A stretch of 64,000 bases of DNA from Elmis aenea (Eukaryota > Arthropoda > Insecta > Coleoptera > Elmidae). This document shows, piece by piece, positions 36,675-48,605 of this stretch (the stretch's first letter is position 1; every line of letters begins with the position of its first letter). The notes under the pieces were generated by a model that ran no database searches, had not been told where the DNA came from, and saw only the letters and a program-made list of their open reading frames with translations. Position numbers and translations under genes: made by a program. The stretch covers positions 49,048,970 through 49,112,969 of the forward strand of contig OX393579.1 of assembly GCA_947652605.1 (NCBI GenBank). Reading direction: 5' to 3'.

Positions 36675-37456
36675 TACAGGGTGTCCCAATTATACACCGC
36701 CAAAAAGTAGGTGCATATTCCTGAGTGAAAATGATGACCATTTGTCAAATATTTTGTTATCCGAAAATGCTTCCTTTCAAAGTTAGAGACCTCCAAAGTT
36801 GCAATTAAAAAAATCGAATACGTCCTAGCCGTTTAAGCTAGAGCTATCAAACTTGGCCGAAATGTTTAGGTGTTTCTCATTGACTTTGTGGGATAATAAG
36901 AAAGAAAACACGTAATTGGAAGTATGATTTATAGTCAGGTCATCCGCTTACCATCTTCAGAATTTTTTTCTCTGGAATAAAATTGAAAATGTCATTCGTC
37001 CATAAGAAAGTACGACTTAAGAGGGAAAAATTCGTCCCTCTTTGTTTTTTGCTATAAACGTAGCCAGTTTCGAGAAAATTAGCGCTAAAGATGCATCGAC
37101 AAACTCTGTTTATACACTTCAAATATTTTTTTTACTAAACTTAGTTGGCTAATGACATGCTTGAAAAAAATTCTGAAGATGGTAAGCGGATGACCTGACT
37201 ATAAATCATACTTCCAATTACGTGTTTTTTTTTAACTATCCCACAAAGTCAATGAGAAACACCTAAACATTTCGGCCAAGTTTGATAGCTCTAGCTTAAA
37301 CGGCTAGGACGTATTCGATTTTTTTCATTGCAAGTTTGGAGGTCTCTAACTTTGAAAGGAAGCATTTTCGAATAACAAAATATTTGACAAATGGTCATCA
37401 TTTTCACTCAGGAATATGCACCTACTTTTTGGCGGTGTATAATTGGGACACCCGTA
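36675..37456. repeat. Foldback family B, copy 2
   Basis: TACAGGGTGTCCCAATTATA at the left, and TATAATTGGGACACCCGTA at the right with one base lost from the usual CCCTGTA. The left arm is nearly full; the right arm lacks the portion between the centre and the AAGATGGTAAGCGG block. No transposase. The F element follows without a gap. Confidence 0.88.
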
Positions 37457-37905
37457 TACAGGGTGTCCCCGTTATCGGCGCAAATATTTTAAGTGGTGAT
37501 AGAGCACCTTTTTCTAAGAAACAATTTCAAGTAAAACTCTTTCCTAAGATCAAATGCTAAGCAGATATCAACACTTACTTGATTTTTTTACACTTCTGCT
37601 TTTAAAAGGCTCTGTCGCCGGAAATACCAATTTGATCGTAAAATACCTCGAAGCTTTTTAATAGAGCATGGAATTCTCTACAAAATTGGTTATAATCATT
37701 TCATGCTCTATTAATAAGCTTCAATATATTTTACGATAAAATTGATATTGTCGTCGACAGAGCCTTTTAAATGCAGAAGTGTAAAAAAATCAAGTAAGTG
37801 TTGATATCTGCTTAGCATTTAATTTTAGAGAAAAGTTTTACTTAAATTTTTTTCTTAGAAAAAGGTCCTCTGTCACCACTTAAAATATTTGCACCGATAA
37901 TGTAC
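37457..37905. repeat. Foldback MITE F
   Basis: TACAGGGTGTCCCCGTTATC begins an element with arms of about 200 bp. The right end reads TTAAAATATTTGCACCGATAATGTACA and has lost the GGGTGTCCCC part (described as blocks). Mirrored blocks: TTGATATCTGCTTAGCATTT, GGCTCTGTCG and CATGCTCTATTAATAAGCTT. It directly abuts the end of the B copy, suggesting insertion into or next to its terminal TA. Confidence 0.7.
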
Positions 37906-39780
37906 ATAAGTCAAGTAAATATGATACAATATTGCTTTGAAAATTGATAAAGCTATTGGGTTTCTCTCCAATAATATCATAAATTTGATGTAGGTAATAA
38001 TATACAATAATTAGTTTCTTTTTGTCGGTTATAAATATGACCGCTGTGCTCTTTTGAAGCCATTGAAAATGAACAACCCTATACATCAGCTTTTAACGCC
38101 AAGCGAAGATTTGATCTTATCAATATAGTAATCATTAGTCAAGCATAAAATCAAAAGACAGATAAGATCTTGAATGTAGCACACATATCCCAATTAAGTG
38201 TTCGGTTTTGCATATAAATATAAAGGGTTTTGCAAAAAAGCAATGTGAAAGTCCTTAAGATAAAAACAATTGACCAACTGCACATCGTTTGTTTTTTGCT
38301 GAAGTTATCTCCGAAATAATTGAAACACATCAATTATTTATTAATTTTTTGTTTTGTTCTACACAGTAAGTAGTGCATATCATCTGTAGCTAATTTTGTT
38401 ACTGGAGACAACTTTTGATTACGTGCGTCCACTGGTGATTTCCGCTAGTGAAAGAGCCGCCTTGATCTGTTGTGGATTTTGGGCTACATGACACCAAACT
38501 GTTATACTCGAGTTTTAATCAAATGTCGCACATTGCATGGCAGGTGAAATGTTTTCTTTTACCCCTAAGGAGATCTGAGTTAAAATAGGACATGCCAATT
38601 CTCTTAAAAGAACGTCCAGCATTAACATACCATAAGGCTTATTTGTTGGTGCCCATTTTTAGATGAGGAATTTAACGTCATATCTAAAAAAAAACGTCAC
38701 CGTTTGATAAAAAGTAAATAAGAATAAAAATTTCTTGTAAGAAACTTTTATAAATATTAAAATCTTCATGAATTATAAAGTTACTAAAAAAAAAAAATGG
38801 AAGTATTTTAATTTTTATGAACATGGTGGCAGATATCTGGAATATGTTTTTATAATATTAATCAGCATACAATTAAGCATTTTTGCGCAATTTTAACCTA
38901 TGTTCCAGCTGTTATAATAAACGAGATCCCTTGTTGAAACTCGAATTTTAATCAGCTTAGAGGAAATCTGTTATTTTTATTAGCAGTTGTTATTTTACCG
39001 GCCAGTTTTAATGCAAAGGAGGCCTATTGGACTTAATACTAACACTTTTTAAAATACTTTCCTGCTCAGATTGTAAATAACAGAAAAGTCGAGCAATTAA
39101 AGGTGCCTAAGCCAAAACGTTATAATTCAAAAATTGTAACAGCTCATAACTTATACTAGACTCTCTAAACAATAAAAAATATCTGCACCACTATAATTTT
39201 GTCGAACTGCCTTTCAACTGCAACTAAATAAATTTAAATGAAGCATAAAAATTATGTGTTTGCTTTCTCACAGCTACAACTCGACACGGTCAAATTCACT
39301 TAGGGCTTAACACATTAAAAGTAGGCCGTGAAAGATCTATTGAAACCATTCAAAATAACCATTAATAATTTACTAGTGCGGAACGGCTCCGAGTGATAGC
39401 CAACCGATTGTCCTTTTATAGATTATTAACAAATAAAAACTGTTTTTTAAAAACGCCTCGAGCCAATTACATTATATTTACTAAACAGTTATTCTAGATT
39501 TCCTTTGTGAAGGTATTTTTAGTGTTGTATTGAAACTGTGAACAGGTGAGTCACCCAAGTGGGGTGACTAAATCTCAACGAGCAGAAGCAAATGATCTGT
39601 AGAGTTTCAAAGGTATGCTGACCCAACAAGCCCCAGGCCTGGAACGGTCTCAAATGACAAGTTAATAAGCATTATTAAGACTAAATTGCACAGTGTTCTA
39701 AACGATGTAATATAAAAATTTTAAATTTATGGTAAATACAGGGTAGATCATAACATGGAATTGTCGCCTCGGTTTTATTA
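37906..39780. other. Interval with scattered repeat debris
   Basis: At 38908-38936 the reverse of the D terminus (TTATAATAAACGAGATCCC) is seen, and TACAGGGTAGATCATAAC at 39737 is another solitary terminus. Otherwise no gene or paired repeat was recognised. Confidence 0.4.
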
Positions 39781-40525
39781 TACAGGGTGCACCACGACCC
39801 TGAGATTCTTCGATAGCTCCTTTATTAATGAAAATATCAAAAAATGTTAAATACAAATATTGTGCGAACCTATTTTCTACATAACCTAAAATTATTTTCA
39901 AATATACAGAGTGTTTCGTTTGACCGGCACATATAAAAATTTAATTTTTTTAAACAGAACACCCTGTATATTTTTACATTTTTGGATTCCTCTTAAAATT
40001 TACTTTAAAAAATGTATAAGGTTATATGGGTCTTAAGTCAACCGTTTTCGTAAAATTTACATTTTTGTGAAAATTTTGAGCGATACAGCACTTTCAATTT
40101 TTTTTAACATTAAAGTTATTTAAAAAAGCGGTAAAATTTCGTTTAAAACTTAGATTGACAATAGATTAATTAACACTTTGCGCTAGTTACATTTTAAAAA
40201 TATTATACAGGGTGTTTTTTACGCTTGGTCAAACTTGTGAAACTTTAAACATCGATAAGTCATTTTTCTTAAATGTAACACCCTGTATATTTTTACATTT
40301 TCTTGTAGAGAATTTAATTGTCTTTCGAAATTATTAAGCATGTCCTATACCTAAAATTAATATTTTTCGAGTTATCTCGATTTTTATTAGTATTACTAAG
40401 GCAATTAAAATATTTTAAAGTCGGCCATGGACATAAGCCGTAATTTTTCAAAGAATTTTTAAACAAAAGAATAAAAAGAGCTCCAACTTTAATTTTAGTC
40501 CAATAATGTACCCCTTTTCCCCGAA

Positions 40526-40640
40526 ATTTATCGTATAAATTGTTTAAAATTATATCCTTGTTCATGTTCTACGCACAGCCGTAGATGTTGTCTCAAAGAC
40601 TCTAGCACTCTTGATAACATTTCGGGGGTTATACCATTAA
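40526..40640 (-). pseudogene. Transposase C-terminus in left arm of H
   Basis: The minus strand reads NGITPEMLSRVLESLRQHL and then RLCVEHEQGYNFKQFIR with a stop, the usual end of DUF4817/DDE_3-type transposases (compare the ending of the element at 55552). It is the better kept of the two inverted copies. Upstream of it the minus-strand frame enters the antisense of the loop, so nothing precedes it. Confidence 0.75.
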
Positions 40641-40654
40641 AAGCAACACAGCAA

Positions 40655-40950
40655 GTTATGCAGTTGCCGAACACAGAATATCCTAATAGATGGATAGGGC
40701 GAGGTAGACCAATCTCCTGGCCACCTAGGTCACCTGATCTTACCCCTATAGATTTATTTTTGTGGGGACCCATAAAACAGGTGTATCAAGACCCCCCAAC
40801 AACTGCTGAAGATGTGCAGAACAGGATTCGTGTTGCTTTTGATGGTATAACCCCCGAAATGTTATAAAGGGAGCTAGTCTTTCAGACAAGGTCTACCTAC
40901 GGCTTTGCGTAGAACAAGGACATAATCTTGAACAATTTATACGATAAATT
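40655..40950 (+). pseudogene. Transposase fragment in loop and right arm of H
   Basis: RWIGRGRPISWPPRSPD, LTPIDLFLWG and then TAEDVQNRIR and FDGITPEML are encoded on the plus strand. SPDLTPID corresponds to the third catalytic aspartate region of Tc1/mariner-type transposases. It is related to RWIGRGRDAPVNWPARSPD in the element at 55552-57939, so both belong to one broader family. After ITPEML a stop appears and the rest is frameshifted (ELVFQTRSTYGFA). The catalytic N-terminal two thirds are absent. Confidence 0.75.
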
Positions 40951-41690
40951 TCGGTAAAATGGGGTACATTTTTAGCCTAAAATTAAAGTTGCAGCTCTTT
41001 TTATTCTTTTGTTTAAAAATTCTTTGAAAAATTATAACTTAAGTCCATAGCCCACTTTAAAATATTTTAATTGCCTTAGTAATACTAATAAAAATTGAGA
41101 TAGCTCGAAAAATATTAACTTTAGGTATAGGACATGCTTAATAATTTCGAAAGACAATTAAATTCTCTACAAGAAAATGTAAAAATATACAGGGTGTTAC
41201 ATTTAAGAAAAATGACTTATCGATGTTTAAAGTTTCACAAGTTTGACCAAGCGCAAAAAACACCCTGTATAATATTTTTAAAATGTAACTAGCGCAAAGT
41301 GTTAATTAATCTATTGTCAATCTAAGTTTTAAACGAAATTTTACCGCTTTTTTAAATAACTTTAATGTTAAAAAAAATTGAAAGTGCTGTATCGCTCAAA
41401 ATTTTCACAAAAATGTAAATTTTACGAAAACGGTTGACTTAAGACCCATATAACCTTATACATTTTTTAAAGTAAATTTTAAGAGGAATCCAAAAATGTA
41501 AAAATATACAGGGTGTTCTATTTAAAAAAATTAAATTTTTATATGTGCCGGTCAAACGAAACACTCTGTATATTTGAAAATAATTTTAGGTTATGTAGAA
41601 AATAGGTGTGCACAATATTTGTATAAAACATTTTTTGATATTTTCATTAATAAAGGAGCTATCGAAGAATCTCAGGGTCGTGGTGCACCC

Positions 41691-42914
41691 ATCAAGTTAA
41701 TAAATCTTGCTTTACTATACATCAAGTGAAAGCTTTACTTTGTTTCTTAATTTCTTTATGATGAACTTGCTTCGTATAAGAGATAAGGACTTGGCTAAAT
41801 GAGTGAAAAGTTACATAAAATAGTATACAGTCTAAGTTTTAAAGTATTTTGCAAAATACATGGCTAATTGAAGATAAGTAGTAATGTACTGGAAAAATAA
41901 GTTGCAATAAAGACAAATAAGAAGCAGATATCGTTGTATCGTAACGGATAATAAACTCCACGACATGATACACGGAGAAGAAGTATAATGTACCTACTCT
42001 GTACTGTATTCTTTATTTTTTTGCAATAGCTTACATCTGTTACAAATTTTTGCAAAGAAGTCTTTTAATTTTGAATTCCGCAACTGCTAAAAATAATCCT
42101 GATTATAATTTAGGGGTTGTACTAAATATTTTATTTGGAAAATATCCCTATAGCCCTACCCGTTCTTCCGCCACTGGTCTACATAAGGAGTGGCTGGCGA
42201 TGTCTCCATGCATCACGATATTTTACAGTTTTTTTTTACTGTACCTTGCAGCAGTTCAAGGTCGGCATTTGAATAAACAAAACCGATTTCCATTATCAAC
42301 ACATCACAAGTGACATAATCGCGATAGAGCAAATTACATACTTGGATTTCCACAGAAGTACATCGACAATCAAAACAAAAACTCGAGTCGCTTTTTCTTG
42401 ACCAGTTTGTTATAAACGATAAACTGTCGGTTAGAAAAATTTCGTTTGTGTTCAGTGTCCGGTATTAAATATTTGTATAACTGATTTACATCGGTTCGTT
42501 AAAAGAGTCATTCGTTTTGCAAGCGTTCTTTGATCTCTGCTCTCTATTTGTTTATAAAGTATGGTTAAATTATTTAAAACATAACGTGCTAACAACTATA
42601 AACACGATATTGTAAAAGAAATTTCCGGTCGTGGTGTTTTTGGGCAATTAGATCTACTAAAATTTATGTATAATAGATATTAACACGACTTTTGGTCTGT
42701 TGAAATAATTGTCCTGACCAATGCTTAAGTAAGCACAAGTTTGAATTTTTTCAACAATTTCACTTAAAAGTCAGACAAACATGATCATGTTTTTCTTTAT
42801 AATTGAGTCTCTGGAAATGTTTTCTTTAATTTCTTTTATGAATATTCGTATTTTTTTAAATAAAAAATAATAATTTTCTGGTACTGTTTGCCCGTGTTTC
42901 AATGAATTCAAATA
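41691..42914. other. Interval without recognised feature
   Basis: Short ORFs only; no family recognised. Confidence 0.35.
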
Positions 42915-43075
42915 TCTTCTTCTTCTTTACTTCGTGGTTTTTTAGGCAAACAGCCTGTTTCGTCTTCTCGATACATTATTATAGTTGTTTCCCATCTCTT
43001 CATGGGTGTTCTAATTTCTCTTCTTCCTCTTGGCTTATACTGTCTTTAAATCTTTGGTAATCTTTATTGATAATT
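42915..43075 (-). pseudogene. LINE 3' end fragment with AAG tail
   Basis: On the minus strand broken frames read GRREIRTPMKRW, ETTIIMYREDE, GCLPKKP, followed by AAGAAGAAGAAGAT-type repeats toward 42915. This matches the general form of an RTE-like LINE C-terminus and tail. The A copy at 43100 lies just upstream of it and may have cut the element. Confidence 0.45.
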
Positions 43076-43099
43076 TTGGTTTTTCTTGTTTCTTGATAT

Positions 43100-44178
43100 A
43101 TAAGGTGTTTCTTAAGTATTGCAAAAAAAATCATGAGGTGATTCCTTATCAAAAATTAAGGAGGGTTTTCTATATAAAATTTCTTCCTTAGACGTCTCCT
43201 TTCGGAATTACACCCCCTAAAAGAGAGCGGTAAATTTAGGTTTTTATTTTACGTCTCAAATTTGGATAAATGTGGGAGAATGATATTTGGTAGATTTATT
43301 TGGTAGATACTTATTAAAAGGTATCCCATAGTAATATTTTTAAATCTCACACCTTCACAGGGGGCTGAAAAGTGTGACCCCTATTGGTTTTTTATCAGAA
43401 CTTTTTGGTGGGTGGAAATTTTGCTATTAAAAGTTATTTTTTTGAAAGCTTGATTTATTTAGAAACTTTTTTTATTTTATAGTTTTTCTCGTAAACCTTG
43501 CCGTTTTTTAGTAAAAAATAAAATAAGTAAACATGAACCATCAAATTAATATTTCAATATCAACCGATTCATTTTGGTGGTTACCATGGTTTGTTTATGT
43601 TCATATTGGGTAGAATTGGCGGGCTTTTTAGCGTTGTCGTCGCGTAAACGTCAAAATGAATTATACCCGTCAATTCTACCCAATATGGACATAAACAAAC
43701 CATAGCAACCACCAAAATGAATCGTTTGATATTTGAATATTTGATAGTTCATGTTTACTTCTAATTTTTACTCAAAAACTTTAGGTTTTACGAGAAAAAC
43801 TCTGAAATAACAAAAGTTTCTGAATAAATCAACCTTTCAAAAAAATATTTTTAATAGCAAAATTTCAACCCACCAAAAAGTTCTGATAAAAATCCAACAG
43901 GGGTCACACTTTTCAGCCCCCTATGAAGGTGGGAGATGATAAAAAATATTACTATGGGAAACCTTTTAATAAGTATAAAACATCTACCAAATATCATTTT
44001 CCCACATTTATCCAAATTTGAGCAATAAAATAAAAACCCAATTTTACCTCTCCCCTTTAGGGGTTGTAACTCCGAAAGGAGACGTCCAAGAAGAAAAAAA
44101 TGTATAAAAGCCCCGCTTAATTTTCGATAGGCAATTACCTCGTGAATTTTTTTGCAATACTTACGAAACACCTTGTAT
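43100..44178. repeat. Foldback family A, copy 5 (largest)
   Basis: 1.08 kb, TATAAGGTGTTTCTTAAGTA at the left and ACGAAACACCTTGTATAAG at the right. The arms mirror over about 500 bp and include GGTTACCATGGTTTG, TCTACCCAATATG and CACCAAAAAGTTCTGAT. It ends in degenerate CCTTGTA rather than CCCTGTA. The 106-codon ORF of the right arm resembles that of copy 2 because the arm DNA is shared. Confidence 0.85.
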
Positions 44179-45269
44179 AAGGTTCAAAATTAAACGATGG
44201 TTTACGGATTTTAAAACAGATTTATTATTTTTTTACTATACCTTCGGCATGTTTCGTTGGTTTATTTTTACCAACATCCTCAGGTCTGAATTTTTTTTTA
44301 ATTGGCACTTATAGGTAATTTAATTATATTTTAGAACATTTTTAATACTTATCCACAAGTAATAGTTAAAATTCAAGTAATAAATTCGCACGAATTTATT
44401 ACCTACTTCCTTAGAACCCAATTTGAGAAACGCTGAATTAGAATACCTATTATGGAAAATGCACTAAACCATTTTTGTAATCAATGATTACGTAAAGTCA
44501 TTTGCTTAAAAGATTGCAATTAGTCAAAGACGTGGGTATTTTAAAATATAATCCCTAAATTGTCTACATATTAAAAAAAAAATACACTAAATTACATGTA
44601 AATTATTTGTCTTTTAATTTTTTCCAAAAACGGACTTACATGATCCATATTTTAATTAGAACCGTTTGTAGTGAAAACGAAATTTAATATTCCTATTAGT
44701 GAATTTGCTTCTATAGACCATCTGGACTTACCATTGGCGTTAAAATCGCGATATTATCTTTAAAATCAGTTAAATATAAACTAGGTTCAAAATATATTCA
44801 GTCCATTTTTTCTGCAATTGCTCAACTTTCTTTGTGCAACAACATTAATTCCAACTATCTCGTTAAAATTCATTAATTACTGCCTTATATGTATGTAGCT
44901 ATTTTTTGCAGCTCGCTAACGATTTAAATATTGTCTGGAACTTTGTTCTTTTAGTTTACCGTTATATGTATTTGTTTTAATTAAACTTTATGACTCATTC
45001 TATTTTTTTGCGTAACTGTCGAGCTTATAGTAGAAAACATATCATTTCGCATTTTACGTGGCCATTTCAACGTGTCGCACCTCGTGTGGTCGTTTTTCGA
45101 GACAATACGTGTGCAAAAAAATACGCCGCGGGCCTTAAACAGGTGGATGTTAAGAGAACGTGAATCGTGTGCGATTTACACGAGATTTAGGGTAAAATTT
45201 CTCTTTCGATACGAAGAAATCGATCGATACTTAAGCGTTTAATAGTTGCAAACACAAAAAAAAATACAA
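44179..45269. other. Interval without gene; mixed composition toward the LINE
   Basis: No repeat termini seen. From about 45040 the sequence is richer in CpG (GTGTCGCACCTCGTGTGGTC, CGCCGCGGGCC), unlike the AT-rich repeats, and it runs directly into the duplicated 192-bp target. It may be host regulatory DNA. Confidence 0.3.
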
Positions 45270-45461
45270 TGCGATTTATGTACTGACCCATTTCTTTCCT
45301 TTCTCCTTGTGCAATTAATTTGACCGCTATTTATTCGATGCAGTTTAGATATTTCCGCATTTTTATGCGTTTTCCGGTTTAATTATGTACAATTATGCAT
45401 AGGAATGATAATTTTACCCCCCGCGCGCTTTCGGTTTATGCCTGTATTAACGTCTGATATT
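45270..45461. repeat. 192-bp target-site duplication, left copy
   Basis: Reads from TGCGATTTATGTACTGACCC to AACGTCTGATATT and is repeated at 48584-48775. The two copies, aligned by a constant offset of 3314 bp, differ only at 45433 (G) versus 48747 (T). The run of T on the right (from 45461/45462) is the LINE's poly(A) tail on the other strand. Confidence 0.9.
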
Positions 45462-48400
45462 TTTTTTTTTTTTTTTTTATTTAGTCATTTGTCTTTCTAC
45501 CTTTAGGTGTAAGACTACATTAATTTACTAAACCAATTTAAGATAAAAACTAAACACAAGTTCGATAAAAGTACATTTAACATAATATTTAATGTGAGCT
45601 TCACTATTATGTTAACTTTATTTCTTGCTAACTATTCTTTTCCACCCCACTCTGTTTTGAGACAGCTCCTTTACGTCCTCCCATTTAATACCTTTTTCTT
45701 GCGCTGCCTTTTTTACTCCTTCTTTCCAAGTTTTTCTTGGTCGGCCCCTTTTATTTTTTCCCTGCGTCCTTGCTTCGTACGTTTTCCTTGTTAATTTTTC
45801 ATCTGTCATTCTATTAATGTGGCCTAACCATCCTAACTGTCTTTCCCATATCTTAACTTCTGTTGATTTTATTTTAAGTTTTTCTCTATATGTCTCGTTT
45901 TTTATTTTGTCTAGTTTTGTCTTTCCCTCGATTGTTCTTAAAAACCTCATCTCGGCTGCATTTATTCTACCTAAGTTTCTTTTTGTAAGTGTCCATGATT
46001 CGCTTCCGTATAATAAAGTTGGTGTGACTACTTTTTTAACTACGTCTACTTTTGTTTCTTTGGATATTTCTCTTTTACTAAAGATGGTCGTTTTTAGGGT
46101 ATTATATATTCTTCCTACTTTTCCTAGTCTGTCGTTTATCTCTTTGTCTTGTCTTCCGTTTCCTTCTATGATTGTTCCCAAGTATTTGTAATGTGTTACT
46201 TGTTCTATATATTGCCCTTCTATTGAAATGTTGTGTGAGTTTTCTTTCTCTGTTACTATCATGCTTTTTGTTTTCTGTACATTTATCCTCATATTAATTT
46301 TCTTTAGTTCTTCGTTAAGTCTTTCCATATTATACTGTAGGTTTGCCTCCGAGTCTGCTACCATCGCCATATCATCTGCGAATAATAACTCCGTCAGCTC
46401 AACCTTTTCCATCCTCCAATACCCCAACTGTAGTGGTCTGAACTACTTTTTTGCTTTCTTTATTGCCTCATCTACTACGATTGCAAATAGCAATGGACTA
46501 AGCACGCAACCTTGTTTTAATCCTTCTTTCGTTTCAAACTCTAATGATTCCTCGTTATGTGTTCTTACCACGTTTAGCGTTTTTTCATACATTATTTTTA
46601 GTGTGTCTATAGTTCCCCCGTCTATACCTTTGGTTTTTAGGCTTTTCCACACATCCTTTCTTTGTATTCTGTCGAACGCTTTCTCCAGATCAATAAAACA
46701 TATATGTATTTCCTTGTTTTTCATCATTGCTTTTTCTATCGTTTGTCGTAATATAAAAATTGGATCTTGCGTGCTTCTTCCCCTTCTAAAACCATATTGT
46801 GTTTCTTCTAACGTATTTTCTAATTTTTCCTTTATTCTGCCTTCTATTATTCTGGCTAGTATTTTTGCTGGTATACTTATTAGTGTTATGCCTCTATAGT
46901 TTGCGCAGTTCCTTTTATCCCCTTTCTTGAAGAGTGGTAAAATAATTCCCATGTTCCATTCCTTTGGCATTTTTCTTGTTTTAATAATTTCGTTTATTAT
47001 GCTTCTCAGGGCTTCTTTTCCTGCTTCTTCCAAGTATTTGATCATTTCTGGAGTAATATTATCGATACCTGGAGCTTTGCCTAGTTTTATCTTTATTATT
47101 GCTTCTTCCAGTTCTTCTTTTGTGATTGGTGCCATTTCTTGGTGTTCGCTTTCTACCTCTTCGTTTATTTTATTGTGGTTTTCGTTTGCTTCTGTTAGTT
47201 CCATAAAATGTTGCCTCCATCTCTCTAATATCTTATCCTCCTCTGTAATTATCGTTCCATCTTTATCTTTTATATTATTCATGTTAAACTCTTTTTTTTG
47301 TCTTAATTGTTTTAATATGCCATAAAACAGTTTTTGGTTATCCCTAAAGTTGTCATTCATGCTTTGTCCAAATTTTCTCCATGATTCTTTTTTTGCTTCT
47401 TTTACTGCTTCTTTCACTTCTTTCCTCTTTTCTTTGTATTTCTCGTAGTCTGCTATTGTTTTTGTCGTGAGATATTTTCTCCACATCTCTTTTTTCTCTC
47501 TAATAGTATTTTGTAATTCTTTGGACCACCATTCTGTTCTTTTTATGTCTTTGTTCGTTACTTTCGATGTGCCACAGCTTTCCTTTGCGGTCTTTAGTAT
47601 TGTTTCTTTGAATCTCTTCCATTTTCCTTCTAGATCTGTTTCTTCTTTATGTTCTCGTATTTTTTTACTGAGTATGTCTTGGTAGTTCTTTCTGCATGAA
47701 CTATTTTTGAGCTTGTAGTTCTTTATTTTCTCCTTTACTTTCTCTCTTCTTTTATCTGGCTCTTCTTTTTTTGTTTTTATCTTCATTTTCACTAAATAGT
47801 GGTCGCTGCCAATTTCTGCTTGTCTTGATACTTTTACATCTTTTATGGATCTCCATTTATGTGCCTTTACCAAAAAGTAATCGATTATTGATCTTTCTTT
47901 TCTACTGTGTTCTTCCCTCGTGTATTTATGTATCTCCTTATGTCTGAACTTTGTGTTAGCGATTATCAACTCATTTTCTATGCATAATTCTATTTGGCCA
48001 TTATTATTTCTAGTTTCTTCCCCTTCTTTTCCCAACACTCTCTCTATTCCTGTATTTTGGTTGCCTACTCTTCCATTTAAATCTCCCATTATAATTATGT
48101 TATCCTTAGCTGCATCTATTTCTTCCTGCAAACTTGTAAAATATTTATCTTTTTCTTCCTTATTTGCATCTTCATTTTCTCCGTATGTTACTATCATTGT
48201 GTATATTTCATCTTCTGTTAGTTTTATTTCAACTGTCAATATCCTCTCGTTTATGCGTTTTTCTGTTACTATGTCTTTCAACCTATTAGGAGCTACTATT
48301 GAACCAACCCCTCTCTTCGCTCTTTCCTTCTCTTCTACTCCGGACCATAGTAGCCAATATCCCTTATGTATTTTAACTATACCTCTTCCTTTCTTTTTTA

Positions 48401-48583
48401 TTTCTGTTATTCCTAGAATTTCAATTTGTTGTTTTATCATTTCTTCTACTAATTCTTCTTCCTTTCCTTTTAAGCTCCTCTCATTCCATATTCCTATGTT
48501 TGTAATTTTGTTTCTTTCCTCATGTAAGCCCTTGTCCTTTGCCTGTGTCGTCATCTGTTTGCCTTTTTCTTTATTCAGTTTTT
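45462..48583 (-). mobile_element. Near-full-length RTE-like LINE
   Basis: About 3.1 kb between the two 192-bp repeats, a length usual for full RTE elements, which encode endonuclease plus reverse transcriptase and no separate ORF1 (established knowledge). The 3' end carries a poly(A) tail, seen as 17 to 18 T at 45461-45478, and there is a short 3' UTR of about 140 bases between the stop at 45618 and the tail. The 5' end abuts the right repeat at 48583, with an ORF starting within about 30 bases, so little or no 5' UTR remains. A low number of defects and the near-identical flanks indicate a recent insertion. Confidence 0.9.
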
Positions 48584-48605
48584 TGCGATTTATGTACTGA
48601 CCCAT
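45618..48605 (-). pseudogene. LINE endonuclease-reverse transcriptase, one in-frame stop
   Basis: A frame of about 995 codons interrupted once by TAG (46443-46445). Upstream part, 720 residues: an apurinic/endonuclease-type domain at about 34-278 (ITEIK with E68, MGDLNGRVG with D175 and N177, SIIDYF with D242, GSDHY with D268/H269), then the RT domain from about 508 (GKAPGIDNITPEM, FIDLEKAFD with D639, GLKQGCVLSPLLF near 695-707). Downstream part, in the same frame: LLFADDMAMVADSE (catalytic FADD), HYKYLGTIIEG, ESWTLTKRN, LGWLGHINRM and the basic GRPRKTWKEG near the end. The ATG at 48605 lies in the duplicated target DNA, so the first eight or so residues are not LINE-encoded; the next ATG, at 48554-48552, is the likelier native start. 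Proteins of this kind are annotated as craniofacial development protein 2-like in animals; RTE is the likeliest clade. Any full-length product would need readthrough or would be lost. Confidence 0.9.

Larger units (their letters stand above)
39781..41690. mobile_element. Foldback element H made from a transposase gene's 3' end
   Basis: A 1.9-kb palindrome. TACAGGGTGCACCACGACCC is mirrored by GGGTCGTGGTGCACCC near 41690. The arms run inward to about 40650 and from about 40830, with mirrored internal strings such as GTTTGACC-type and ACACCCTGTATA boundaries at 39960, 40210 and 40280. The innermost part of each arm codes for the C-terminus of a DDE transposase, on the minus strand at the left and the plus strand at the right, and the unpaired loop holds the preceding coding part. 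The structure therefore looks like an inverted duplication of the last portion of a transposon. Confidence 0.85.

Noticed and set aside
43851..44171. Open frame in the right arm of family A (also at 15448-15729)
   Set aside because: The frame exists because the arms are similar; copies 3 and 4 do not keep it and nothing suggests a protein family.
46228..48600. Long plus-strand ORFs (223, 132 and 226 codons) opposite the LINE
   Set aside because: They are antisense shadows of the A-rich LINE coding strand, rich in S, F and L, and no homology is seen.
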